Assembly: GCA_963703175.1 (NCBI GenBank)
Contig: OY969794.1
Location: 2,604,001 to 2,668,000, forward strand
DNA from: VRUE01 sp963703175
GTDB taxonomy: Bacteria > Actinomycetota > Thermoleophilia > Solirubrobacterales > 70-9
Reading direction: 5' to 3'
DNA: 64,000 nt
The position numbers were made by a program, and so were the translations under genes. How positions within the stretch are numbered: the stretch's first letter is position 1; the number at the start of each line of letters is the position of its first letter. Positions 44,070 through 51,506 of the stretch are shown one piece after another. The notes beneath the pieces are model-generated. The model was not told the origin of the DNA. It made no database searches and was given only the letters and a program-made list of their open reading frames with translations.

Positions 44070-45259
44070 GCAGCCTCCTCTGCTCTGTCTTGCGCGGGGA
44101 AGTGACCGTGCTCGATGCGCTTCTTCAAGGCCGGGATCGCGCGGGGTCGGCCGACGGCGAGGCCGGCGATAGGGACGCCGCTGCGGGTGAAGACGGCTTC
44201 GAAGTCGCGCTCGCCGGGATCGCCCTCGACCAGGACTGCGTCGGCGTGGTGCGCGTGGCCGACGTATTGGATCCGCAGCCCGTACTGATCGCTCCAGAAG
44301 CTCGGCAGCGGTGGGGTGCCGGGATACTCGCCGAGCATCGCCCGGGCGGCGGCAGCGCCCTGCCAGGCGGCGGCGTCCCAGTGCTCGGTGCGGGCGTGGG
44401 CGCCGAAGCGGGGGTCGAAGGGGACGGAGGCGTCTCCGGCGGCGAAGACGCCGGGGAGCCTGGCGCGCCCCGAGGTGTCGGTGCGAACCCCGGACTCGTC
44501 AAGGCCGCTGCCGCGCAGCCAGGCCGTGGCCGGCGCGGTGCCGACGCCGACCACGACCGCGTCGCAGGCGACCGCCTCGCCGCCGGCGAGGGTCAACTCC
44601 TCGACCCGCCCCTTGCCGCGGGCGCCCTCGAGCATCGCGCCGGTCATCACCCGAACGCCCTCGCTCAGGTGCAGGTCGGCGAACCAGGTGCCCACCTCCT
44701 CACCGAGGATCGGCGCGAGCGGGGTTTCGAGCGCCTCGATCATCGTCACCTCGACACCGAGCCGGCGGGCGCTGGCAGCGACCTCCTGGCCGATGAAGCC
44801 GGCGCCGACGATCGCCAGCCGCGCTCCCGGGACCAGCTCCTGGCGCAGCAGGCGGGCGTCGGCGAGGGTGCGGAGAGCGTGGACGTTCTCGTAGCCCTCG
44901 AGGAAGGGCAGCCGCCGCGCCGCGCTCCCGGTCGCGATCAGCAGCTTCTCGTAGCGCAGCTCGGCGCCGGAGTCGAGCGCGACCGTGCAGGTCTCGGGGT
45001 CCAGCGCCTCGGCGCGGGCGCCGAGCAGCAGCTCGACCTGCTTCTCCTCATACCACCAGGTCGGACGGTAGGCGACTGACTCCTCCTCGACCGTTCCCGC
45101 CAGCAGCTCCTTGGAGAGCGGCGGGCGGTCATAGGGCGGGTCTGGCTCGGCGCAGACCATCCGCACCGGACCCTCGTACCCACGCCGGCGCAGCGTCTCG
45201 GCGCAGCGCTGCGCCGCGAGCCCACCACCGACGATCAGGACTCCTTGGTCTTCCATCAT
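44066..45259 (-). CDS. FAD-dependent ferredoxin reductase
   Basis: The 397-residue flavoprotein of the rhodocoxin/putidaredoxin-reductase type has GVLIVGGGLAAQRCAETLRRRGYEG (FAD), a second Rossmann motif LAIVGAGFIGQEVAASARRLG for NAD(P)H and GVFAAGDASVPFDP. It transfers electrons to the ferredoxin encoded directly downstream. ATG 45259 overlaps the stop of the frameshifted membrane gene. Its presence in an ApbE operon suggests it feeds that electron path (inference). Confidence 0.88.
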   Translation of the reverse strand: MMEDQGVLIVGGGLAAQRCAETLRRRGYEGPVRMVCAEPDPPYDRPPLSKELLAGTVEEESVAYRPTWWYEEKQVELLLGARAEALDPETCTVALDSGAELRYEKLLIATGSAARRLPFLEGYENVHALRTLADARLLRQELVPGARLAIVGAGFIGQEVAASARRLGVEVTMIEALETPLAPILGEEVGTWFADLHLSEGVRVMTGAMLEGARGKGRVEELTLAGGEAVACDAVVVGVGTAPATAWLRGSGLDESGVRTDTSGRARLPGVFAAGDASVPFDPRFGAHARTEHWDAAAWQGAAAARAMLGEYPGTPPLPSFWSDQYGLRIQYVGHAHHADAVLVEGDPGERDFEAVFTRSGVPIAGLAVGRPRAIPALKKRIEHGHFPAQDRAEEAA

Positions 45260-45938
45260 GCCTCCTCGGGAACGGGGGATCGGGAAATCGGGGCGCCGTG
45301 CGGGCGGGTGGCGGGCAGGCTGGGGCGGTGCTCACGCGCTCCTTCGTGCGCTCGGTCGTCCTCCCGTCCCCGCGAGCGAGCGCGCTTGGCGCCGCCTGCG
45401 AAGACCCGGTAGACGAATAGGCCGCCGATCACGGGCGCGGTCATCAGCACCCACCAGCGAAACCAGACGGTGGAGGCATCGGTGCCGGCACCGAAGGCGT
45501 GGACGAGGCCGAGCAGGTAGACGACGATCGTCGCGCGGTGTGGCTTTGCGCCAGAGGCTTTGCGCCGATTCGTCTGCGGAAGTAGAAGCTGAGCCCGAGC
45601 AGCGCAGCCAGGTAGCCGCCGACGATGCCGAGGCCGGTGAAGAGCGGCCGGAAGCCCATCGCGAAAGGGACGGCGATGCCGCCGATGCCGGGGTTCAGCC
45701 AGGGGTCGCCAAGCAGGGTGATGCCGTGCACGGCGATCGCGATGATGCCGGCGAGCGCGGTGTGCTCGTGGATCGCCATCAGCTTGCGCGAGAGACCGGG
45801 TCGGCGCATCACCTTTCCCGCCATCATCAGCCCGATCCCGACCGAGATCGTCACCAGGACGAGGGCGAGCAGACCGGAAGCACGGCTGGCGATCCACCAG
45901 CCGTGGGTCTGCAGGGTTTCGGCGGCGGCGGCGTTCAT
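45256..45938 (-). pseudogene. Ferric-reductase-like transmembrane protein, frameshifted
   Basis: The N-terminal part (45938 to about 45570) reads ASRASGLLALVLVTISVGIGLMMAGK, AIHEHTALAGIIAIAVHGITLLGD and SFYFRRRIGAK, closely similar to the intact gene at 53520. The rest (VVYLLGLVHAFGAGTDAS) continues in another frame to a stop at 45256 that overlaps the reductase start. Around the shift GGCTTTGCGCC occurs twice, 14 nt apart (45542 and 45556, + strand). Alignment to the paralogue around RxWRxxHR suggests two extra bases. His pairs in the helices would bind b heme. Either a true pseudogene or a sequence error. Confidence 0.7.
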
Positions 45939-46912
45939 GCGCTTGCCGCGAGGTCAGGGATGCGAATGCGCGGACGGGCGGCGAACGGGCCGACGGTCTC
46001 GATCCGGCCGCTGTCATGGACGAGCAGGCCGCCGCGCTCGGCGAGCACGGTGCGACCGCCCTCGGGGCCGGAGAGCAGCGCCGCCTTGGCGAAGGTCTCC
46101 GCTTCGACCGCGGTGTCGCCGAGGGCGGTGGCGCCAATCAGCCCGGTCCACGCCGGCTCGCCCGTCGCCGGGTCGAGCAGGTGGTGGGAGTAGCGACCGT
46201 CCTCGTCGCGCCAGATTCGCACATTGAGGCCTGAGGTTGCGACGGCGCCGAAGCCGAGCTTGAGCACGAAAGCGCGCTCGCCGGTCAACGGGTGCTCGAC
46301 GAAGATCTCGTAGGGGGAGACGAGAGCGTCGGCCCCGCCGATGCGGATGTCGCCTCCGCAGTCGACGATGAAGCGCGAGTAGCCGCGCAACCGCTGGGCG
46401 ACGAGGTCTGCCGCGAGGCCCTTGCCGGCGCCGCCGGTGTCGAAGCGAAGCCCCGGGGGCCGGGTGATCGTGCCTGCGGCATCGTCGACCTCGATGCGGC
46501 GCCACTGCTGGGCCGGGCTCGGGCGCGCCGGGTGCCGCGCTGGCGCCTCGGCCAACGCGGCACCCAGCGGCGCCCCCGGAACTCCCGCCCGCGAGGCGAC
46601 GTAGCCGGCGGTTTCGATCTCCCCGACCAGGGTCGGGTCGACCAACCCACCGCTGCGCTGCGCCGCCTCGAGCCCGGCTTTGACCGCCGTGCGCAACAGC
46701 TCCGAGGCTGGGACACACTCGCGCGGGTCGGCATTGAGTGCGCAGAGCTCGCTTTCGGGCTTGAAGCGCGACAGCGTCGCGTCGAACTCGACGATCAGCC
46801 GGCGCGCCTGCTCGGCGGCAGCCGGTGACGGAGCCATGCCCGGCCCCGGCTCGCCGATCAGCAGCCGCACGTGCGAGCCCATTGCATCGAAGATGACGTC
46901 GTGCTCACTCAT
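45935..46912 (-). CDS. apbE: FAD:protein FMN transferase (ApbE), intact
   Basis: The 325-residue enzyme attaches FMN from FAD by a phosphodiester bond to Ser/Thr of exported proteins. Motifs seen are FDAMGSHVRL, the SRFKPESELCALNAD helix, LRFDTGGAGKGLAADLVAQRL (the DxGGxxKG motif) and FIVDCGGDIRIGG, plus LLDPATGEPAW and GDTAVEAETFAKAALLSG. No signal peptide is evident; many actinobacterial ApbEs lack a typical one, but the acceptor side is outside, so export is an open question. It overlaps genes on both sides, in the order repeat protein, TM protein, ApbE, ferric-reductase-like, ferredoxin reductase, ferredoxin. Confidence 0.9.
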   Translation of the reverse strand: MSEHDVIFDAMGSHVRLLIGEPGPGMAPSPAAAEQARRLIVEFDATLSRFKPESELCALNADPRECVPASELLRTAVKAGLEAAQRSGGLVDPTLVGEIETAGYVASRAGVPGAPLGAALAEAPARHPARPSPAQQWRRIEVDDAAGTITRPPGLRFDTGGAGKGLAADLVAQRLRGYSRFIVDCGGDIRIGGADALVSPYEIFVEHPLTGERAFVLKLGFGAVATSGLNVRIWRDEDGRYSHHLLDPATGEPAWTGLIGATALGDTAVEAETFAKAALLSGPEGGRTVLAERGGLLVHDSGRIETVGPFAARPRIRIPDLAASA

Positions 46913-47195
46913 GGTCAGGAGGCTCCAGTCGTGACGGGGGTGTAGGCGGGGGGGATGAGCTTTCGGCGGCGATCGCGCCGCTGCTGGAGATGCTGTTGCG
47001 GCCGGGGGTCGGCACGTACGTAGTGACGACGCGGCGCTTCAGCACCTTGCGCACCACGACGGGGCGTGGTGGCGGCGGCTGAGAGGCGCTGAGCTGGTAG
47101 GTGAGGAGCGCGAACAGCACTCCGAAGAGGACGATCGAGCTCCAGACCACCAGCGCGGGGCCGGGCCGGCGCGATTTGCGAGCGGGCTCAGTCAC
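46905..47195 (-). CDS. Small TM protein with VVTT and SSGA motifs
   Basis: This is 96 residues from GTG 47195, overlapping the repeat-protein stop. One helix (ALVVWSSIVLFGVLFALLTYQLS), then a Pro-rich extracytosolic tail with VLKRRVVTTYVPTPGRNSISSSGAIAAESS. The SxSSSGA segment resembles the Ser/Thr-Gly-Ala motif that ApbE modifies. It ends 8 nt inside the ApbE gene. It may be the membrane-bound flavin carrier of the locus (inference). Confidence 0.65.
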   Translation of the reverse strand: MTEPARKSRRPGPALVVWSSIVLFGVLFALLTYQLSASQPPPPRPVVVRKVLKRRVVTTYVPTPGRNSISSSGAIAAESSSPPPTPPSRLEPPDHE

Positions 47196-47823
47196 CTCCG
47201 CCGCCCTCGCCCTCATGGTCGCCGCCCTCGCCACCACCGCCGGCCCCACCCCCGCCGCTGCTCGCGGTGGTGACCGGAGTGGTGCTGCCACCCCCAGAGC
47301 CGGCGCTGGCGCCGCTGGTGTGGGTGACCACCGGAGCGGTGTGGCCATTGCCTCCAGAGCCGGTGTGCGAGCCGCTGGTGTGGGTAACAACGGGACTGTG
47401 ATGATGACGGCCGCCGTGCGAGCCTTGGTGTGAGCCGCTGGTGTGGGTGACGACAGGCGTCGAGGGCGAGCCCGAGGTGGGAACGGAGGTCGAGGCGCCG
47501 CTGGCTGCCGTCGTCACCGGCGATGGCGAAGACGAAGAGGAATAGGAGGCGGAGCCAGTCGAGGATGAACCCGTGGTGGCGGCAGCGCCGGAGCCACCTT
47601 CGCCACCGGTGTAAGCGGTTCCCGCCGCACCGGCGCTGATCGGGTGTTTTGGCTTGATGTGCTTGGTGACCCGGATCGTGCGGTGGATCACCTTGGTGCG
47701 GATCATCGGCTTGACCGCAACCGGGGCCGACTTCTGATTGCCGGCACTGAGTGCAATGCCAGTGAGGCCACCCAGCCCGAGAATCGTGGCGGCGGCTGCG
47801 AGCCTGGTCTTCAAGTTCTTCAC
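47188..47823 (-). CDS. Secreted Ser/Thr-Gly repeat protein, candidate multi-flavinylated carrier
   Basis: The GTG start at 47823 has GAGGAGG upstream. An N-terminal signal (TRLAAAATILGLGGLTGIALS) and a basic stretch precede a low-complexity domain with five repeats of P-V-[VT]-T-x-x-S-G at residues 102, 123, 144, 164 and 183, spaced 19-21 residues. Two are followed by AS, giving SGAS. The end is Gly/Glu/His-rich (GGEGGDHEGEGGGGD). ApbE modifies Ser/Thr in short motifs such as SGAT, and ApbE is encoded two genes later in the same operon. No FMN-binding domain is present. That these repeats carry FMN is inference. Confidence 0.65.
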   Translation of the reverse strand: MKNLKTRLAAAATILGLGGLTGIALSAGNQKSAPVAVKPMIRTKVIHRTIRVTKHIKPKHPISAGAAGTAYTGGEGGSGAAATTGSSSTGSASYSSSSSPSPVTTAASGASTSVPTSGSPSTPVVTHTSGSHQGSHGGRHHHSPVVTHTSGSHTGSGGNGHTAPVVTHTSGASAGSGGGSTTPVTTASSGGGGAGGGGEGGDHEGEGGGGD

Positions 47824-47959
47824 CTCATCTACCTCCTCTGGATTGCACGGCGCAGTCTGGGGAGAGGGCGTTCAAGGGCGTGCCAGGCCGGGGTAAAGAG
47901 ACGGCAAAACCTTGCGGCGGCCCACGGGGAACCCCCAAGGGCAGCGTTACAGTGGCCAG

Positions 47960-48685
47960 ATGGCGAACCACTCGGCGCCGGGCGGGCGCATCCTCGTCGT
48001 CGAGGACGAGGACTCGATCTCGGCGCCCTTCGCGGAGGCGTTGCGGCGGGCGGGATTCGAGGCCTTGGTCACCCGGACCGCGGCCGGGGCGCTGGAGCTG
48101 GCGGGAGAGGCGGAGCCGGATCTGGTGATGCTCGATCTCACCCTCCCCGACGGCGATGGCCGCGACGTCTGCCGCGAGCTGCGGCGGCGCTCCGACGTGC
48201 CGATCGTGATGCTGACCGCACGCGGTACCGAGATGGACAAGATCGTCGGCCTCGAGTTGGGTGCCGACGACTATGTGGTCAAGCCGTTCAGCGCTCGCGA
48301 GGTGATCTCGCGGATACGGGCCGTGCTGCGACGGAGCGCCCCGCGAGACGGTGCCAGCGCGGATGAGAAGCCGATTCGGATCGGTGAGCTGGAGCTCGAC
48401 TCTGCGGCCCGCGTTGCGCGCCTCGGCGGCGAGCAGCTCGATCTCTCGCGCAAGGAGTTCGACCTGCTCGCCGAGCTGATGCGCAATGCCGGCCGGGTGG
48501 TCAAGCGCGAGGACCTGATGTCGAAGGTGTGGGACGTCAACTGGTTCGGCTCGACCAAGACGCTCGACGTCCATATCGGATGGCTGCGGCGAAAGCTCGG
48601 CGACGAAGCCGACCGGTCTCGCTACATCGAGACGGTGCGGGGGGTCGGCTTCCGCTTCGCCGCGCCGGAGGTCGAGGAACCGTAA
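47960..48685 (+). CDS. OmpR-type response regulator
   Basis: ATG 47960. Receiver with EDED near the start, phospho-acceptor in LVMLDLTLPDGDG, Thr in VIMLTARG and Lys in VVKPFS; the C-terminal winged helix has LSRKEFDLLAELMRNAGRVVKREDLMSKVWDVNWFGSTKTLDVHIGWLRRKLGD. All switch residues are present. It diverges from the ApbE locus 1 operon across 136 nt, so it may control it. Its kinase follows directly. Confidence 0.92.
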   Translation: MANHSAPGGRILVVEDEDSISAPFAEALRRAGFEALVTRTAAGALELAGEAEPDLVMLDLTLPDGDGRDVCRELRRRSDVPIVMLTARGTEMDKIVGLELGADDYVVKPFSAREVISRIRAVLRRSAPRDGASADEKPIRIGELELDSAARVARLGGEQLDLSRKEFDLLAELMRNAGRVVKREDLMSKVWDVNWFGSTKTLDVHIGWLRRKLGDEADRSRYIETVRGVGFRFAAPEVEEP

Positions 48686-50073
48686 GCCTCCGAGCCGCCC
48701 TCCTGCTGGCGCTCGCCTACGTTCTGTTGCTGGCGCTGATCGCCCTCGGCGTGCCCCTGGCGGTGAGCCTGCGCGACCGGGTCGACTCCGAGGTGCGAGG
48801 TCAGGCCCGCAGCCAGGCCGACGTGGTGGCCGCGTCCTCCTCAGAGCTCCTCCGTCCTGCCCGGCGACCGGCTCTCCAGCGCCTTGTCCGCGTCTCGGCC
48901 GCCAGTGTGCGCGGTCGGGTGATCGTGGTCGACGGCCGCGGCCGCCTGATCGCCGACTCCGCCGGTGCCCCCAGCGGGCGCAGCTATGCCAGTCGTCCGG
49001 AGATAAGGGCCGCACTGCGCGGGCGCGCCGAGCAGATCACCCGCAACAGCAAGACGCTCGGCGCCGACATCCTCGCCACCGCCGTGCCGGTGCTCGAGCA
49101 CGGCCGGCCGCACGGTGCCGTGCGGGTGACCCAGAGCGTTGCGGCCGTCAGCCGCGCCGTGAAGACCTCGATCCTCGATCTGGCGGCGCTGGCCGGTGTG
49201 GTGCTGCTGCTGGCGCTGATCGCCGCGGCGCTGATCGCCCAGCAGATAGCCCGCCCGATCCGCCGCCTCGATCGGGCGGCGCGCAGCGTCGCCGGGGGCG
49301 ACCTCGACGCCACGGTCACGGTCGAAGGCAGCACCGAGCAGCGCTCGCTGGCCCGCGCCTTCAACGAGATGACCCAGCGGGTCAAGCGCCTGTTGCGGGT
49401 GCAGCAGGACTTCGTCGCCGATGCCTCCCATCAGCTGCGGACCCCGCTGACCGGCCTGCGGCTGAGGCTCGAGGGCCTCGCGGATCGCTTCCGCGGCGAC
49501 GAGCGCGTCGCGGGTGAGCTGGGGGCGGCGATGGGGGAGATCGACCGGCTCTCGCTGATCGTCGACGAGCTGCTGATCCTCAGCCGCGCCGGCGAGCACG
49601 AGCTGCCCGGCGAGAAGATCGAGCTTGTCGACGCGGCCAATAGGGCGGCTGAGCGCTGGCAGGGCGCCGCCCGGGAGCGGGCTATCGGGCTGGAGGTCAG
49701 CAGCAGCGGCGGGGCCGGCGTCGTCTGGTGCGCGCGCCCCGATCTCGACCGCTCGATCGACGCCCTGCTCGAGAACGCGCTGCGCTACTCGCCCACCGGC
49801 TCGACAGTGACGATCGAAGTCGGCGCCAATCGAATCGAGGTCCTCGATGAAGGACCGGGGCTGGAGCCCGGTGAGGAGGAGGCTGTCTTCGATCGCTTCA
49901 GGCGAGGCAGCGCGGGACGGCGCGGGCCGAGCGGAACCGGGCTCGGCCTGTCGATCGCCCGCGAGCTGACCCGTCAGTGGGATGGCGAGGTGACCCTTGC
50001 GGTCAGGGAGGGCGGAGGGATCCGGGCGGCGATCTCATTCGCTCTCGACGGCGAGCGAGTGGAGCGCCCATGA
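48682..50073 (+). CDS. Sensor histidine kinase (unusual start)
   Basis: There are two TM helices (LLLALAYVLLLALIALGVPLAV and DLAALAGVVLLLALIAAALIA), an extracytosolic sensor between them, HAMP (ARPIRRLDRAARSVAGGDLD), the H box ASHQLRTPLTGL, N box SIDALLENALRYSP and GTGLGLSIARELT. By analogy with overlapping pairs the start should be GTG at 48682 sharing GTGA with the regulator stop; here the base is A (GTAAGC), leaving no standard start there. In-frame alternatives are ATG 48580 (105-nt overlap) or later GTG/TTG codons inside the first helix. The product probably phosphorylates the preceding regulator. Confidence 0.82.
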   Translation, partial: VSLRAALLLALAYVLLLALIALGVPLAVSLRDRVDSEVRGQARSQADVVAASSSELLRPARRPALQRLVRVSAASVRGRVIVVDGRGRLIADSAGAPSGRSYASRPEIRAALRGRAEQITRNSKTLGADILATAVPVLEHGRPHGAVRVTQSVAAVSRAVKTSILDLAALAGVVLLLALIAAALIAQQIARPIRRLDRAARSVAGGDLDATVTVEGSTEQRSLARAFNEMTQRVKRLLRVQQDFVADASHQLRTPLTGLRLRLEGLADRFRGDERVAGELGAAMGEIDRLSLIVDELLILSRAGEHELPGEKIELVDAANRAAERWQGAARERAIGLEVSSSGGAGVVWCARPDLDRSIDALLENALRYSPTGSTVTIEVGANRIEVLDEGPGLEPGEEEAVFDRFRRGSAGRRGPSGTGLGLSIARELTRQWDGEVTLAVREGGGIRAAISFALDGERVERP

Positions 50074-50140
50074 CTTTGCCGAGCCTTTACCGACGCTGTT
50101 CTAGCTTGGTCTACTTGGACGAGTGCGACGAGAGGCCGGC

Positions 50141-50518
50141 GTGAGGGTGCCCGCGACGATTCGCTGGGTCGTGCTGGCGCTGCTTGGCTTGCTGATCGCC
50201 GCGGGCGTATCGATTGCCGCCAGCAGTCTGGTGAGCCAGCAGATCGGCCTCGCCTCCGAACCGATCTCTGCCGGCGATGCCCTGGCGCCGCAAGCATCGT
50301 CCCAGGCGAATCGCCACCAGGCCCCCAGGCACAAAGCGTCTCCGGCAAAGACGCCCACCGAACCAGCGCCCGCCAAAACGACCGCTCCCCCGCCAGCGAG
50401 CGCCGAACCGCAGTCGCCCTCCACGGTCCCGGTGGTCCCAGCGCCCCCGAGCGGCTCGAGCCCTTCCGGCGGCGAGCAGGATCACGGCGGCGGAGGCAGC
50501 GGGCACGCGGACGACTGA
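50141..50518 (+). CDS. Small secreted or anchored Pro/Ala-rich protein
   Basis: GTG 50141 has GAGAGG 5 nt upstream. One N-terminal helix (WVVLALLGLLIAAGVSIAASSLV), then a Pro/Ala/Lys tail ending GGEQDHGGGGSGHADD, similar in style to the end of the 47188 repeat protein. It lies after the kinase in the same direction. Function unknown; perhaps part of the same envelope redox system. Confidence 0.6.
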   Translation: MRVPATIRWVVLALLGLLIAAGVSIAASSLVSQQIGLASEPISAGDALAPQASSQANRHQAPRHKASPAKTPTEPAPAKTTAPPPASAEPQSPSTVPVVPAPPSGSSPSGGEQDHGGGGSGHADD

Positions 50519-50538
50519 GCGGCTTGCAGGAGGGATCC

Positions 50539-51012
50539 TCAGGAGGGAAGGCCTGCCGGCTGTCGCTGGCGGATTGCTCGATGCACGCGACCGGGGTGGG
50601 CCGTGACGACGTGGGTGACGGGCACGTCGATTGCCCTCCTGAGCCGATCGGGCAGACTGAGCCGCAGCCAGCGGGATGCGCCCCGCGGCAGGGTCGAGAC
50701 GATCACCTCTTCGAACTCGTGGCTGTGCAGAGCGTCTCCGACGGCGGCGAACGGATCCGGGTCGCCGACGATCGCGCCCTCCATATCGAGGCCGGCGAGT
50801 CGCAGCCGCCCCAAGCTGGCCTCGGCTCGGGCGATCGCGTCGTCCTCGCCTGCCTTCATGTCGGCGGCCCAGGCGAGGCCGCGCGGAACCGCGGGGACGA
50901 GGAGCCTGAAGCGGGCCGGTGAGCGAGCGGCACGCTGTCGCAATGCCGCAATCAGCTCTGCCGAGTCGGCGGTGCGGTTTGCCACCACCAGAACACTTGC
51001 CTTTGGGGACAT
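50539..51012 (-). CDS. Universal-stress-type alpha/beta protein
   Basis: The 157-residue protein SVLVVANRTADSAELIAALRQRA ... GDPDPFAAVGDALHSHEFEEVIVSTLP resembles UspA-like nucleotide-binding folds, with the final GASRWLRLSLPDRLRRAIDVPVTHVV replacing the usual GSxS/T loop. It has a candidate operator 74 nt upstream. Role unknown beyond stress association. Confidence 0.75.
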   Translation of the reverse strand: MSPKASVLVVANRTADSAELIAALRQRAARSPARFRLLVPAVPRGLAWAADMKAGEDDAIARAEASLGRLRLAGLDMEGAIVGDPDPFAAVGDALHSHEFEEVIVSTLPRGASRWLRLSLPDRLRRAIDVPVTHVVTAHPGRVHRAIRQRQPAGLPS

Positions 51013-51085
51013 TGGCTTCTCCTCTCGGAAGTTGGTTCGTGGACTCAGGTTGCGACGGCTTGCTAACCGGGGCCTAAGGTCGCTG

Positions 51086-51099
51086 TGAGAGTTCTCTGA
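51086..51099. promoter_or_regulatory. TGAGAG-type operator match
   Basis: TGAGAGTTCTCTGA matches 12 of 14 positions of TGAGAGATCTCTCA, 74 nt upstream of the Usp-like gene start. CCTAAGG lies 10 nt to its left, and a CCTAAG or CCTTAG hexamer also lies near the 55511, 56168 and 58030 sites. Confidence 0.5.
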
Positions 51100-51111
51100 A
51101 GGTTCGGGGAA

Positions 51112-51387
51112 CTAGTCGTCGATCTCCGACGCGGGAAGCGCGCCGCCACTGGCGCGAGTGACGATCGGTGGACGAGTGCCAGGGCCAGTACGGACCGCGA
51201 TCGGCTGGCTGGCGGGAGTGGCTGCCGCGCCGCTGGCGCTGGTCACGATCGACGCCGAGCCACCTCCGGCCACCTGCTGGGTTGCGGTGGCCGGGACGCC
51301 CGGGTTCGTCCCGAGTGCGACACCGCCCAGGGCGCCGAGCCCCAGAACCGTGGCGCCTGCGGCGAGCTTTGCTCTTCGGTTGTTCAT
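51112..51387 (-). CDS. Short secreted protein with two V-T-x-x-S-G motifs
   Basis: ATG 51387 with AAGGAG 6 nt upstream. The 91-residue protein has a signal region (RAKLAAGATVLGLGALGGVALG) similar to that of the 47188 repeat protein, and two motif copies, SIVTSASGAA and PIVTRASGGA. It ends SEIDD. It looks like a short relative of the repeat protein and may be another ApbE acceptor (inference). Confidence 0.65.
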   Translation of the reverse strand: MNNRRAKLAAGATVLGLGALGGVALGTNPGVPATATQQVAGGGSASIVTSASGAAATPASQPIAVRTGPGTRPPIVTRASGGALPASEIDD

Positions 51388-51506
51388 GGATCGCTCCTTC
51401 GAAATCGGTCGATCCATATTGCGTGAGGGAAGGCAACGGGCCGCCTAAGCAAAGGCCAAGAAAAGGTGAAAGTTCGCCGCCGCTAGACCGCCTGAGCAGC
51501 TCGCGC

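Noticed and set aside
47188..47823. CRISPR-like or tandem DNA repeats
   Set aside because: The repetition is at protein level (about 20 residues) with variable codons; no direct DNA repeat array with spacers.
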